This document shows positions 4,716-11,691 of a DNA stretch of 15,991 nucleotides, piece after piece. The stretch spans positions 1 through 15,991 of the forward strand of contig QIKU01000202.1 of NCBI GenBank assembly GCA_003232015.1, written 5' to 3'. The notes beneath the pieces are model-generated. The model worked only from the letters and a program-made list of their open reading frames with translations, had not been told where the DNA came from and searched no databases. Each line of letters starts with the position of its first letter. Position 1 is the stretch's first letter. The translations under genes were made by a program, and so were the position numbers. Origin of the DNA: Gammaproteobacteria bacterium (lineage in GTDB: Bacteria > Pseudomonadota > Gammaproteobacteria > UBA6429).

Positions 4716-4783
4716 AACTAACAACACGCTCCATCGCGCTCATTCGGACGCGCTACCGCGCGCCGCTTATTAGAACGCTATAT
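4716..4783 (+). other. Degenerate attC-like site before the toxin-antitoxin genes
   Basis: AACTAACAACACGC (4716-4729) resembles the R'' arm. The interior TCATTCGGACGC (4740-4751) repeats that of the site at 1652-1712, and GCGCGCCGCTTA followed by GAACGCTATAT fills the L'-R' position. The core is off consensus (GCTATAT instead of GTTRRRY), so recombination activity is doubtful. Confidence 0.5.
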
Positions 4784-4811
4784 TTTCAATTAAATCAATA
4801 GATTACTATTA

Positions 4812-4820
4812 TGCTATACT
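4812..4820 (+). promoter_or_regulatory. Extended -10 promoter of the toxin-antitoxin operon
   Basis: TGCTATACT (4812-4820) is an extended -10 element (TGn plus TATACT) placed 36 bases before the antitoxin start. No convincing -35 box is 17 bases upstream, which extended -10 promoters do not require. The surrounding region is strongly AT-rich. Autoregulation by the TA complex is usual for such operons, but no clear operator palindrome was identified. Confidence 0.45.
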
Positions 4821-4855
4821 TGCAATATTATTTATTTACATAAAATAGGTGCTCT

Positions 4856-5068
4856 ATGTCAACGGCGATGGATATATTAAAAGAAGCTATTCAGCTCGAC
4901 CCAAATGAAAAGGCAAAACTAGTCGATCAATTGATAACTAGCCTAGATATGCCAGATAAAGATATCGATAAGTTATGGGCAGAGGAAGCAGAATCTAGAT
5001 TAGAAGCATATCAACAAGGAAATCTTAAGGCAGTTTCTCTAGAAGAAGTCTTATCTAAATATAAATGA
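4856..5068 (+). CDS. Addiction-module antitoxin (PF09720-type)
   Basis: A 70-residue acidic protein: ILKEAIQLDPNEKAKLVDQL at the N-terminus, a middle SLDMPDKDIDKLWAEEAESR and a C-terminal EVLSKYK. This matches the putative addiction-module component family that pairs with ParE/RelE-fold toxins. Antitoxins of this type bind and neutralise the toxin and usually repress their own promoter. The start ATG 4856 is preceded by TAGGTGCTCT. The final codons overlap the downstream toxin start by ATGA (5065-5068), giving translational coupling. It looks intact, and such stable pairs are common passengers that stabilise integron arrays. Confidence 0.85.
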   Translation: MSTAMDILKEAIQLDPNEKAKLVDQLITSLDMPDKDIDKLWAEEAESRLEAYQQGNLKAVSLEEVLSKYK

Positions 5069-5358
5069 AAATATCATTTCTAGAAGAAGCAAAATTCGAA
5101 CTCGATCAAGCCATAGAATATTATGATTTTCAGTCTGCCGGTTTAGGGCAACAGTTTTTACAAGAAGTGCTAAATACTCTTGATAGAATATCCAACTTTC
5201 CAAAAGCATGGCATCCACTTTCAAAAAACACTAAACGATGCCAAACAGCAAGATTTCCATACGGGTTAATTTACTCTGTTCTAGAAAATGAAATATTAAT
5301 AATTTCAGTTTCAAATTTGCATAGAGAACCAGGTCATTGGAAAGATCGAGTGAAATAA
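5065..5358 (+). CDS. ParE/RelE-superfamily toxin
   Basis: A 97-residue small basic protein with the ParE/RelE fold pattern: ISFLEEAKFELDQAIEYYD (strand plus helix), FLQEVLNTLDRISNFPKAWH (second helix), then RFPYGLIYSVLENEILIISV and a terminal HREPGHWKDR. The RRFPYGLIY-like central strand and HR-P-W end are typical of this toxin group; targets are DNA gyrase (ParE) or mRNA (RelE), and sequence alone does not settle which. It overlaps its antitoxin by 4 bp. No frame defect is seen, so this is the only complete TA pair in the window. No attC was found after it, so it marks the right boundary of the array. Confidence 0.87.
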   Translation: MKISFLEEAKFELDQAIEYYDFQSAGLGQQFLQEVLNTLDRISNFPKAWHPLSKNTKRCQTARFPYGLIYSVLENEILIISVSNLHREPGHWKDRVK

Positions 5359-5360
5359 AT

Positions 5361-5390
5361 AGAATAATCAGGCTCAGTGACAAATACGAA
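5361..5390 (+). repeat. Degenerate arm related to the palindromic repeats
   Basis: AGAATAATCAGG (5361-5372) is identical to the sequence entering repeat R3 (3712-3723), and CTCAGTGACAAATACGA follows in place of GTCAGAACACAGATACTG. It has no partner arm. Related ACAAATACGA is found again at 6510-6519. This may be a diverged half-copy of the same repeat family. Confidence 0.4.
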
Positions 5391-5438
5391 TTATTAACAT
5401 TACTATTTTTCAAGGAATAAATAAACAGGAGGTTTTTT

Positions 5439-6017
5439 ATGCAGAAGGTAGTTGTGGTCTGGTTGTTTTTTAGCCTGGTCTTTTTTATGGCAACGGCGTA
5501 TGCCGATTTTCGTAAGCATCGTATTATTCCCAAAGTTGGTTTTTATGAAATGGATGCCGCAAATACCGGGAATTCTCTGTTTGATACAAAATCAAAAAAT
5601 GTTTATGGCTTTGAATATGAATATCGTTTTACTAATGGTTTAGCGATAGGTGTAGAGCATATGCACATTGAAAATACGTTTGTGTCTTCTGGGTCTAATC
5701 GAGAGCTTAAAGTAAACATAGCATTCTTTGATGCGAAGTATTATTTTAACAATAGTGTAAATTCACACTGGATGCCTTATGTTGGTTTGGGTGCAGGGTA
5801 TGCTTTTGGCCGTGCTGTTGATGACCGTGTTGATGGCTTTGCCTATCAGGCGTTTGCTGGTATCACCTATGAATGGGAACGCATGGGTATTTATGTGCAG
5901 TATAAGTATGTGGAATTAGAGGTTGAGTCATCATTTCGCTATATAAGCCCATCGACCGGACGCTTATATGATTTGTCTGGAACGGGGTTATTTACCGGCT
6001 TGATCGTTAAGTTTTAA
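5439..6017 (+). CDS. Outer-membrane beta-barrel protein (OmpW/porin-like)
   Basis: A 192-residue exported protein. Residues 1-22 are a signal peptide (MQKVVVVWLFFSLVFFMATA, then YA before DFRK). The mature part alternates hydrophobic and polar residues in amphipathic strands, such as VYGFEYEYRFTNGLAIGVEH, MPYVGLGAGYAFGR, FAGITYEWERMGIYVQYKY and GTGLFTGLIVKF. It ends in the terminal phenylalanine (KF) recognised by the BAM machinery. The length and PYVGLGAGYAF motif fit an eight-stranded barrel of the OmpW/opacity-protein class. The ligand is unknown. A very strong RBS (AGGAGG at 5429) precedes the ATG. The gene lies at the exit of the cassette array and is followed by phhB after 29 bases, probably as a transcription unit by proximity only. 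Confidence 0.82.
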   Translation: MQKVVVVWLFFSLVFFMATAYADFRKHRIIPKVGFYEMDAANTGNSLFDTKSKNVYGFEYEYRFTNGLAIGVEHMHIENTFVSSGSNRELKVNIAFFDAKYYFNNSVNSHWMPYVGLGAGYAFGRAVDDRVDGFAYQAFAGITYEWERMGIYVQYKYVELEVESSFRYISPSTGRLYDLSGTGLFTGLIVKF

Positions 6018-6046
6018 AAAGAAAGCTTATACAACTTGAGGTAAAT

Positions 6047-6349
6047 ATGACTAAAATTTCAAGACAGGAAGCAGAAGCGCTTGTGTTAGAGCTTGATGGC
6101 TGGGAGTTGATAACCGAGGTGAATGTTCAGAAACTAAGGCGTGTTTTTGCGACTAAAAATTATCCCCGATCGGTAGCGTTCACTAATGCCGTTGCAGAGC
6201 TGGCTGAAAGCGAAAACCATCACCCATTATTGATAGTGGAGTATGGCACCGTAACGGTTGTTTGGTGGACACACACAATAAAAGGCTTGCACAAAAATGA
6301 TTTTATTATGGCGGCTAAAACATCTTCTATTTTTGATACTAAAGTTTGA
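6047..6349 (+). CDS. phhB: Pterin-4a-carbinolamine dehydratase
   Basis: A 100-residue protein of the PCD/DCoH family, which dehydrates 4a-hydroxytetrahydropterin and so recycles the cofactor of aromatic amino-acid hydroxylases; it acts in the cytoplasm as a small oligomer. The signature is visible: LDGWEL near the start, FTNAVAELAESENHHP with the catalytic histidines at 58-59, VTVVWWTHTIKGLHKND with H76, and a full-length C-terminus. The start at 6047 is supported by GAGG six bases upstream. No phenylalanine hydroxylase gene lies in the window, so the physiological partner cannot be seen. Many bacteria carry this gene without one. Confidence 0.9.
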   Translation: MTKISRQEAEALVLELDGWELITEVNVQKLRRVFATKNYPRSVAFTNAVAELAESENHHPLLIVEYGTVTVVWWTHTIKGLHKNDFIMAAKTSSIFDTKV

Positions 6350-6504
6350 GTTAAGTTTTACCATCATTTCGGCAAAGTCGTGAATTCAGAAAAATTAAAA
6401 CAAGCTATTTTATATGGTTCTATGTTCCCATCTTCACGTACTACTATTCAGAATAAATATTGGATGAGGCCTTTTAATCTAAAATAGAGTAAAAAAAGGG
6501 GGGC

Positions 6505-6537
6505 GGTAACAAATACGAGTGATTTAGATTTGTCACC
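6505..6537. repeat. Hairpin with ACAAATACGA loop edge
   Basis: Ten-base arms 6505-6514 and 6528-6537 pair with one mismatch around a 13-nt loop. It is not followed by a T run, so it is a poor terminator candidate. The left arm shares ACAAATACGA with 5380-5389 near the end of the cassette array. Confidence 0.5.
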
Positions 6538-6657
6538 AATTCCTTAAAGGCATCCTGTACCCTCTAAAAATTCCTTTAATTCCAATAAGTTATATTCCCC
6601 AGGTACTTTACCAACACAGGCAAATTAGCTAACAAAGATAATGTTTAAAATTTCCTC

Positions 6658-6685
6658 TTGACATTTTTGCCCTCTGGTCTATTCT
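6658..6685 (+). promoter_or_regulatory. Sigma70-type promoter upstream of the multiheme redox operon
   Basis: A consensus -35 TTGACA (6658-6663) is followed after 16 bases by TATTCT (6680-6685). It would give a 5' leader of about 100 bases before the ATG at 6793. No clear FNR, NarL or NsrR site was recognised nearby, so oxygen or nitrogen-oxide control is not shown by the sequence. Confidence 0.55.
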
Positions 6686-6792
6686 AATACTCAACTAATT
6701 ACTTGAATAATGTTGTTAATAATGCTTTTCTTTGCACGTTTAGATCTAAAAAAATATCGAGTGGCTAAATTTTCCTTAAAAATATTTGATAA

Positions 6793-9189
6793 ATGATGGC
6801 AACACAAACTGAAAAAATCCTGGTTCATAACCCCCGAGTTGTTAATGGTTCACAACAGGATTTGATGCCATCACGTTATGGTATCGGCATTCAGCTATTG
6901 AGCATGGCAGCCTTTACGCTCGCCTTTGGGGGCTGGCTAAATGAAACCTGGTTGATGTGGTTTGAGAATCCAATTTGGTTAAACCGTTATACTGAATATG
7001 CCATTATCCTGGGTTTTGGTATCTGGCGTATTGCAGCAGAAAAAAATACCTATACTCGCAAGCGGCTTATTATTCTGGTTGCCATGGTGACGGTATTCTG
7101 GTGGTTAATCCCCTGGCTTTATCCGGTACATGAACCCTATGTGGGATTTCTGTGGGGACAACCGGTGTTTCCTTCCCTGCATGTGCCAGGAACCATTACC
7201 TTCTTTTTAATTTTGGCTGCCGTGTTTTTGTTTGGCCGTCGTATTATTTGTGGTTTCAATTGCCCCTGTGTTGGTGTGCGCGAAACGGTGGGCTTTGCTT
7301 TTCGTGATCGTACTTTGCGTTCTGACTGGGCCTGGAAGTTGCGGCACTCCAAATGGATTTTCTTTGTTTATTATGTCGGTGTGATGGCGGCAACCCAGTT
7401 CCCGCCCAATTCATGGACAGTGAGCTTTGTCGGTGGTTTTTATCTTATTGTGGCAATGACTTATTTTGGTAGCTTCTTTATCGCCCCCATTGTCGGCAAC
7501 CGTTTTTATTGTCGTTATCTCTGTCCTTATGGCGCAACCTTTGGTCTGCTTAACCATGCCGGTTTTTATGGTATCAACATGGATAAGGACAAGTGTAATG
7601 ATTGCCGACGTTGCGAACAGGTCTGTGATATGGGTATTCCGGTATGGAAACAGGGTAATGAATCGGGTCGTGTAACTGCACTGGAAGACTGCATGGGTTG
7701 TGCGCGTTGCGTGGTGTCGTGCCCAACGGATGCGCTGGAAATTACCGATGTGCGTAATTTGTTTAAAAAATCTCTGCAACAAAATGCCAGTTACCTGTTA
7801 AAGCGAAACAAGCCTGTAGTAATAGAACGCGAAAACAATCTAGCTCGGCCTGCTATCGAACGGAAAAAAGACTGGGCAGAGATTCTTACGACTCCCACGT
7901 TAGAAAATATTCAGGCACAGGCTGCGCGTTGTCTTGATTGTGGTGTTCCCAATTGCCGTAATGCCTGCCCGTTGCACAATCGTATTCCGGAATGGTTGGA
8001 ACAGGTGGCCGCTGGCAATATACAACAGGCTGCAGTTATTGCGCATAGTACGAATAATCTGCCTGAGATTTGCGGAACACTTTGCCCGCAGCATAGACTT
8101 TGTGAAGGTGCCTGTACTAAAAATAATGAACCCGATGGTGCAGTCACTATTGGTGCCATTGAACGCTATCTGACAAATACAGTTCTGCTTAACAACTGGC
8201 AACCGCAACGTAGAGCAACTGCTAAAAATAAACACATTGCCATTATAGGTGCAGGCCCGGCGGGGCTGGCCTGTGCAGATGAATTAAGCAAAGCCGGTTG
8301 TAAAGTGTCTGTTTATGAACGTGATAAAAAAATTGGCGGGTTACTGGAAACAGGTGTTCCCTCTTTTAAACTGGATAAAGGCATGTTGCAAAAGCGCTAT
8401 CACTTATTGCGACAGCAGGGTGTTATTTTTGAACTGGGCGTAGAAGTAAACGAAAATCGGTTACAACAATTGCTGCAAAGCCATGATGCTATTTTTCTTG
8501 GCACGGGCGCACAATATTCACGCAAGCTATCCGTACCGGGGCAACAATTACAAGGTGTAAGCGATGCTATTTCATACCTTGCTAAAGTTAATCTGCAACA
8601 GGATAACAACACAATGCCCGGTAAACGGGTAGTGGTGCTAGGCGGTGGTGATAGTGCGATGGATTGTGCCCGTTCAGCCATTCGCCAGGGTGCTTTGATG
8701 GTTATGGTTGCCTGTCGTGGTTCAGAAGAAAAAATGCGTGCCTCAGCTAAAGAAAAACAGGCTGCACTGGATGAAGGTATACAATTTTTATTTAACCATC
8801 AGCCACTGGAAATAAAGGGCATGGATGTTGTTAGCGGTATTGGTTTTAAGCACGATGACAGTAAGACAGAAATTTATTGTGATGTTGTTATCGTTGCCAT
8901 TGGTCAGGTTAATAAAGTCGAAACATGGATGACGCGCATGGGTATAGAAACCAGTGAGAAGGGCACCATTATTATTAATCAGCAGGGTAGAACCAGTCAC
9001 AAAAAATTCTATGCCGGGGGTGATAATACCCATGGCCCTGATCTGGTGGTGACCGCCATTGCAGCGGGACGATGTGCGGCCGAAGGTATGCTTAAAAACT
9101 TTCGGCTTGATCAACAGCTTTTGCAATCTATCAGAATACCCGGTAAACAAAAAAAACTGTTGCCGATGGCAGCCAGGAATCTGCCATGA
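6793..9189 (+). CDS. NapH/NosR-like membrane polyferredoxin fused to GltD-like FAD/NAD(P)H oxidoreductase
   Basis: A 798-residue two-part protein. Residues ~30-240 hold about six membrane helices with CGFNCPC (153-159) and YCRYLCPYG (239-247), the CX3CP-type motifs of NapH/NosR/CcoG proteins. Two cytoplasmic [4Fe-4S] motifs follow (C268/271/274/278 and C300/303/306/310). From ~370 it is like glutamate synthase small subunit and related NADPH flavoproteins: cysteine groups C380/383/388/392 and C428/432/437/441, FAD motif GAGPAG (486-491), NAD(P)H motif GGGDSAMD (617-624) and C-terminal FYAGGD (739-744). I infer electron transfer between NAD(P)H and a membrane or periplasmic partner, in a direction not determinable here. 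There is no glutamate synthase large subunit nearby, so glutamate synthesis is unlikely. The RBS is weak and ATG 6796 is an alternative start. The next gene overlaps by ATGA. Confidence 0.88.
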   Translation: MMATQTEKILVHNPRVVNGSQQDLMPSRYGIGIQLLSMAAFTLAFGGWLNETWLMWFENPIWLNRYTEYAIILGFGIWRIAAEKNTYTRKRLIILVAMVTVFWWLIPWLYPVHEPYVGFLWGQPVFPSLHVPGTITFFLILAAVFLFGRRIICGFNCPCVGVRETVGFAFRDRTLRSDWAWKLRHSKWIFFVYYVGVMAATQFPPNSWTVSFVGGFYLIVAMTYFGSFFIAPIVGNRFYCRYLCPYGATFGLLNHAGFYGINMDKDKCNDCRRCEQVCDMGIPVWKQGNESGRVTALEDCMGCARCVVSCPTDALEITDVRNLFKKSLQQNASYLLKRNKPVVIERENNLARPAIERKKDWAEILTTPTLENIQAQAARCLDCGVPNCRNACPLHNRIPEWLEQVAAGNIQQAAVIAHSTNNLPEICGTLCPQHRLCEGACTKNNEPDGAVTIGAIERYLTNTVLLNNWQPQRRATAKNKHIAIIGAGPAGLACADELSKAGCKVSVYERDKKIGGLLETGVPSFKLDKGMLQKRYHLLRQQGVIFELGVEVNENRLQQLLQSHDAIFLGTGAQYSRKLSVPGQQLQGVSDAISYLAKVNLQQDNNTMPGKRVVVLGGGDSAMDCARSAIRQGALMVMVACRGSEEKMRASAKEKQAALDEGIQFLFNHQPLEIKGMDVVSGIGFKHDDSKTEIYCDVVIVAIGQVNKVETWMTRMGIETSEKGTIIINQQGRTSHKKFYAGGDNTHGPDLVVTAIAAGRCAAEGMLKNFRLDQQLLQSIRIPGKQKKLLPMAARNLP

Positions 9190-9398
9190 GAGTACTCACT
9201 ACTCTGTTATTACTGGTGCTGAGTGCATCAACTCTTGCACACCATACAAAGGGTCACACCATGTTAATGGAAAACCCCGAGTCTGTTATTGCAGGCACTC
9301 AACAGGGACTTGAAGGTGGTGGGTACTGGTTATTCTGGGTTGGCGTGTTACTTTTTCTGTTGCTGGGCTTTATTCGTTGGTGGCAGGGGCGTTCATGA
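9186..9398 (+). CDS. Small exported or membrane protein of the redox operon
   Basis: A 70-residue protein with a hydrophobic N-terminus (VLTTLLLLVLSASTLA, likely signal peptide cut before HH at 19-20), a ~25-residue polar, histidine-containing segment (HHTKGHTMLMENPES) and one C-terminal membrane helix (about 47-64: GYWLFWVGVLLFLLLGF) ending in RWWQGRS. I do not recognise a family. It overlaps the fusion gene upstream and the octaheme gene downstream by 4 bp each (ATGA), so it is translated with both. It may be an assembly factor or membrane adaptor that docks the cytochrome to the polyferredoxin, possibly through its histidines or tryptophans; that is inference. Confidence 0.75.
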   Translation: MRVLTTLLLLVLSASTLAHHTKGHTMLMENPESVIAGTQQGLEGGGYWLFWVGVLLFLLLGFIRWWQGRS

Positions 9399-10756
9399 AA
9401 GAGTCTACGGTGAAAACAAATAAAGTGCGCTATATATGGATTCCGATCATTGTTGCCCTTATTGCGGTACCGGTAGGATTTTTTTATGTTGACTGGAGTA
9501 AGAGTGGTGACGGGGCAGGTTTGTATTCGCGTGACTGGTTACCTGATGCCATGTTTGCCTACTGGAACCCCGATGATTTTTACCAGTCGGTATCTACACT
9601 GAAGGGTGAATTTAAAGGTGAGCAATGTATTAGTTGTCATCAGGCTATAACCCCCGGTATTGTTAAAGACTGGCAGGCATCACGTCACTCAAAGGTCGAA
9701 CAAAAAGTATATTGTAATGACTGTCATGGCAGTAACCATGAGGATCTTCATATGCCTACGCCACAAGTTTGTAGCAGTTGTCATAAAGTCCAACATCAAC
9801 AGTTTGTTGATGAGAAACGTTATGGTTTTCCGAGCCATGCGCTGGCCATGGAACGTGCGTTAGACGCTAAACATTTTGTTGATAAACCTAAAGCCGAGGT
9901 TACTGCCTGTTTACAATGCCATTCGGTTGCCACCAAGTGTGACTCCTGTCATACCCGGCATAAATTCAGTGCTGCAGAAGCGCGTCGCCCGGAAGCCTGT
10001 ATTACCTGCCACAGTGGCCCACCCCATCCCGATGATGAAACCTATTTTAACTCTGCCCATGGTCAGATTTATCTTGCTGAAGGTGAAAACTGGGACTGGT
10101 CAAAACCGTTGCGTAAGGGGAATTACAAAGTGCCCACCTGTGCTTACTGTCATATGAACGAAGGCAAACATCAGGTAGCAGATAAGCCCATCTGGAAATT
10201 TGGTATTAAACAGGTTAACCCATTGAGTTCAGGTAATGAAATTAAGCGTAAACAATGGGTGAAAATGTGCAGCGATTGTCATGATGCTGACTGGTCAGCT
10301 CAACAACTTAAATCCATGGATGCAGAACGTAAACGCGCATGGAACAAACTGTATCAGGCAGAAGCCATTCTTAAGGATCTGCGTGCCGATAATTACCTGT
10401 ATCCCTCTGCAAAACAACGTCCGGTTTATCCTGGTGATACAAAGCACAGTTTAATTCAACGTGAACGTATTGGCTTTTTTGAAGGACAAGCTTCTGCTTT
10501 TTATAACGTATCGCCTATTGAGCGGGATTATTTTGAAATGTGGTATTTCGAAAATCTGGCTGCTTACCGGGGTTCTGCACATGGTGATATTTCATTTGTT
10601 AATAAAAGCCATAAGGCAATGGATAAAAGCCTGCAAGAATTAAAACAGCATGCACAACGCCTGCGTGCACATGGTAAAGTTAAAGTCGATGAAACCACAC
10701 TCCAGAACATCTGGCTAAAAGGTGAGTACACTGAATTTAACCGGGAGCATAATTGA
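9395..10756 (+). CDS. Membrane-anchored octaheme c-type cytochrome, HAO-like
   Basis: A 453-residue protein with eight CXXCH motifs (C78, C107, C126, C172, C182, C202, C249, C292). An N-terminal helix (IWIPIIVALIAVPVGFFYV, 14-32) without a clear cleavage site probably anchors it in the membrane with the hemes in the periplasm. The core around hemes 4-6 (ACLQCH, KCDSCHTRHKFSAAEARRPEA, CITCHSGPPHP) and the following NSAHGQIYL and GNYKVPTCAYCHM match the hydroxylamine-oxidoreductase family, in which heme 4 is the catalytic one. Members oxidise hydroxylamine or hydrazine or reduce nitrite or hydroxylamine; lacking an alignment I cannot say whether the cross-linking tyrosine of P460-type enzymes is present (tyrosines at 379, 384 and 391 are in the C-terminal region). 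The ATG 9395 overlaps the previous stop and follows AGGGGC; an upstream TTG at 9377 is less likely. Confidence 0.88.
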   Translation: MKESTVKTNKVRYIWIPIIVALIAVPVGFFYVDWSKSGDGAGLYSRDWLPDAMFAYWNPDDFYQSVSTLKGEFKGEQCISCHQAITPGIVKDWQASRHSKVEQKVYCNDCHGSNHEDLHMPTPQVCSSCHKVQHQQFVDEKRYGFPSHALAMERALDAKHFVDKPKAEVTACLQCHSVATKCDSCHTRHKFSAAEARRPEACITCHSGPPHPDDETYFNSAHGQIYLAEGENWDWSKPLRKGNYKVPTCAYCHMNEGKHQVADKPIWKFGIKQVNPLSSGNEIKRKQWVKMCSDCHDADWSAQQLKSMDAERKRAWNKLYQAEAILKDLRADNYLYPSAKQRPVYPGDTKHSLIQRERIGFFEGQASAFYNVSPIERDYFEMWYFENLAAYRGSAHGDISFVNKSHKAMDKSLQELKQHAQRLRAHGKVKVDETTLQNIWLKGEYTEFNREHN

Positions 10757-11589
10757 TGTTTGCGCGATTATCCCGAAAGTTTATTTTATATTGCATTTTT
10801 GTTTTATACTTTATCAGTATACCGGCATACGCCGCTGACAATACGGTTCCAGTGGGTAGTTTCGAAAACAAGGCCTGTATGGAATGCCATAAAAAAAATA
10901 ATTCTCAATTGATTAATGACTGGCGCAGTAGTTCGCATGCCCGCAGCCAACCAGAAACTGACTGTGTTGCCTGTCATGGTAAGTTACATCAGGATGTAGC
11001 CAGTTCCTCTCGTCGCGACTCAACGTGTGTCAATTGCCACGGCGGCAAAAAAGATCCTGTTGTACACAGTTATGCTACATCGAAACACGGTGTTTTGATG
11101 ACACTTGAAAAAAAATATTATGACTGGAACCAGCCACTGTCGGACGCGAATTATCGTGCTCCCGGTTGCAGTTATTGTCATATGCACAAAGCTGGTCATA
11201 ATGTAAATGCAGGTATACGTGATGATTTGATGGATAAGGCTGCAGCAAAAAAAGTACAGGAGCAAACACGTAGAGCCTGTCTGGACTGTCATGCACCACG
11301 TTATATCTCGCGCCTGTTTGACAATGGTGAGCGTATGCTGGAAATAGGTCGTAAAAAAGTACGTGAAGCCCAAAGCCTTATCGAACGGGTAAGCGTGAAA
11401 TTCAGCGATGCTGAACTGGCTCCGGCCAGAGTACAATTATTGAAGATGCAGCAGCATTTAAAAAATGTTTATCTGGGTGTAGCGCACCAGTCACCGGATT
11501 ATCAATGGTGGCATGGCCATCCGGCACTGGATGGTGATCTGTTGCGCATCAAGGGTTTTATTGGAGAACTATACCGTATAAAAAAATAA
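10756..11589 (+). CDS. Secreted pentaheme c-type cytochrome, shortened HAO-like paralogue
   Basis: A 277-residue protein with a signal peptide (hydrophobic 9-24, SIPAYA before ADN, cut about residue 26) and five CXXCH motifs (C41, C70, C91, C138, C175). It is a paralogue of the preceding octaheme protein. NDWRSSSHARS and DCVACHG match KDWQASRHSKV and YCNDCHG, and YATSKHGVLM, YDWNQPLSDANYRAPGCSYCHM and HNV match NSAHGQIYL, WDWSKPLRKGNYKVPTCAYCHM and HQV. The region carrying hemes 3-5 of the octaheme, with the catalytic heme 4, is absent. It is therefore likely an electron-transfer partner or docking subunit rather than the enzyme. TGATG overlap with the upstream stop and GGGAG eight bases before support the ATG at 10756. 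Confidence 0.87.
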   Translation: MFARLSRKFILYCIFVLYFISIPAYAADNTVPVGSFENKACMECHKKNNSQLINDWRSSSHARSQPETDCVACHGKLHQDVASSSRRDSTCVNCHGGKKDPVVHSYATSKHGVLMTLEKKYYDWNQPLSDANYRAPGCSYCHMHKAGHNVNAGIRDDLMDKAAAKKVQEQTRRACLDCHAPRYISRLFDNGERMLEIGRKKVREAQSLIERVSVKFSDAELAPARVQLLKMQQHLKNVYLGVAHQSPDYQWWHGHPALDGDLLRIKGFIGELYRIKK

Positions 11590-11691
11590 TGTGATTTCAC
11601 TGCTGCCCCGTTAATATAGCTAAACTTATAGAATAACTTTATGTATCAAGGTGAATTGTACTTAACATGTAATATAAACATGAAATCAAGA

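Larger units (their letters stand above)
559..4783 (+). other. Integron-like gene-cassette array without a visible integrase
   Basis: Genes on one strand are packed with short leaders and separated by attC-like sites. Cassette starts seen are GTTATGT (558), GTTATGT (969), GTTAGGA (1706) and GTTAGGT (3116). Cassette-end R'' boxes are ACACAAC (900), ACATAAC (1652), GCCTAAC (2457) and GCATAAC (4547). Each of the first three boxes is the reverse complement, exactly or with one difference, of the start of the same cassette. This is the signature of mobile cassettes, whose attC is rebuilt on circularisation. No tyrosine recombinase of the IntI type lies in the window, so the array is either the distal part of a larger integron or a CALIN (attC cluster lacking an integrase). 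Insertions and deletions have damaged its middle. Confidence 0.72.
6350..6792 (+). other. 443-bp intergenic region between phhB and the redox operon
   Basis: No full gene is seen. Directly after the phhB stop the same frame stays open for 45 codons (to TAG 6485-6487) and reads VVNSEKLKQAILYG then WMRPFNLK, without an ATG near its beginning; I do not recognise it, and it could be a decayed gene end. A hairpin follows (GGTAACAAAT at 6505-6514 with ATTTGTCACC at 6528-6537, one mismatch). Beyond it the sequence is AT-rich and contains the promoter at 6658-6685. Confidence 0.6.

Noticed and set aside
6658..6792. Riboswitch or FNR-type site in the leader of the redox operon
   Set aside because: No recognised aptamer fold and no TTGAT-N4-ATCAA palindrome could be found; only a plain promoter is supported.
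7900..9189. Separate gltD (glutamate synthase small subunit) gene
   Set aside because: The GltD-like part is in one uninterrupted frame with the NapH-like part, has no own start or RBS, and no gltB is nearby. It is treated as a fusion.
9395..10756. True ammonia-oxidiser hydroxylamine oxidoreductase (hao)
   Set aside because: No cytochrome c554, cM552 or ammonia monooxygenase genes are present, and the neighbours are an NAD(P)H/FeS fusion and a pentaheme. Only HAO-like family membership is supported.
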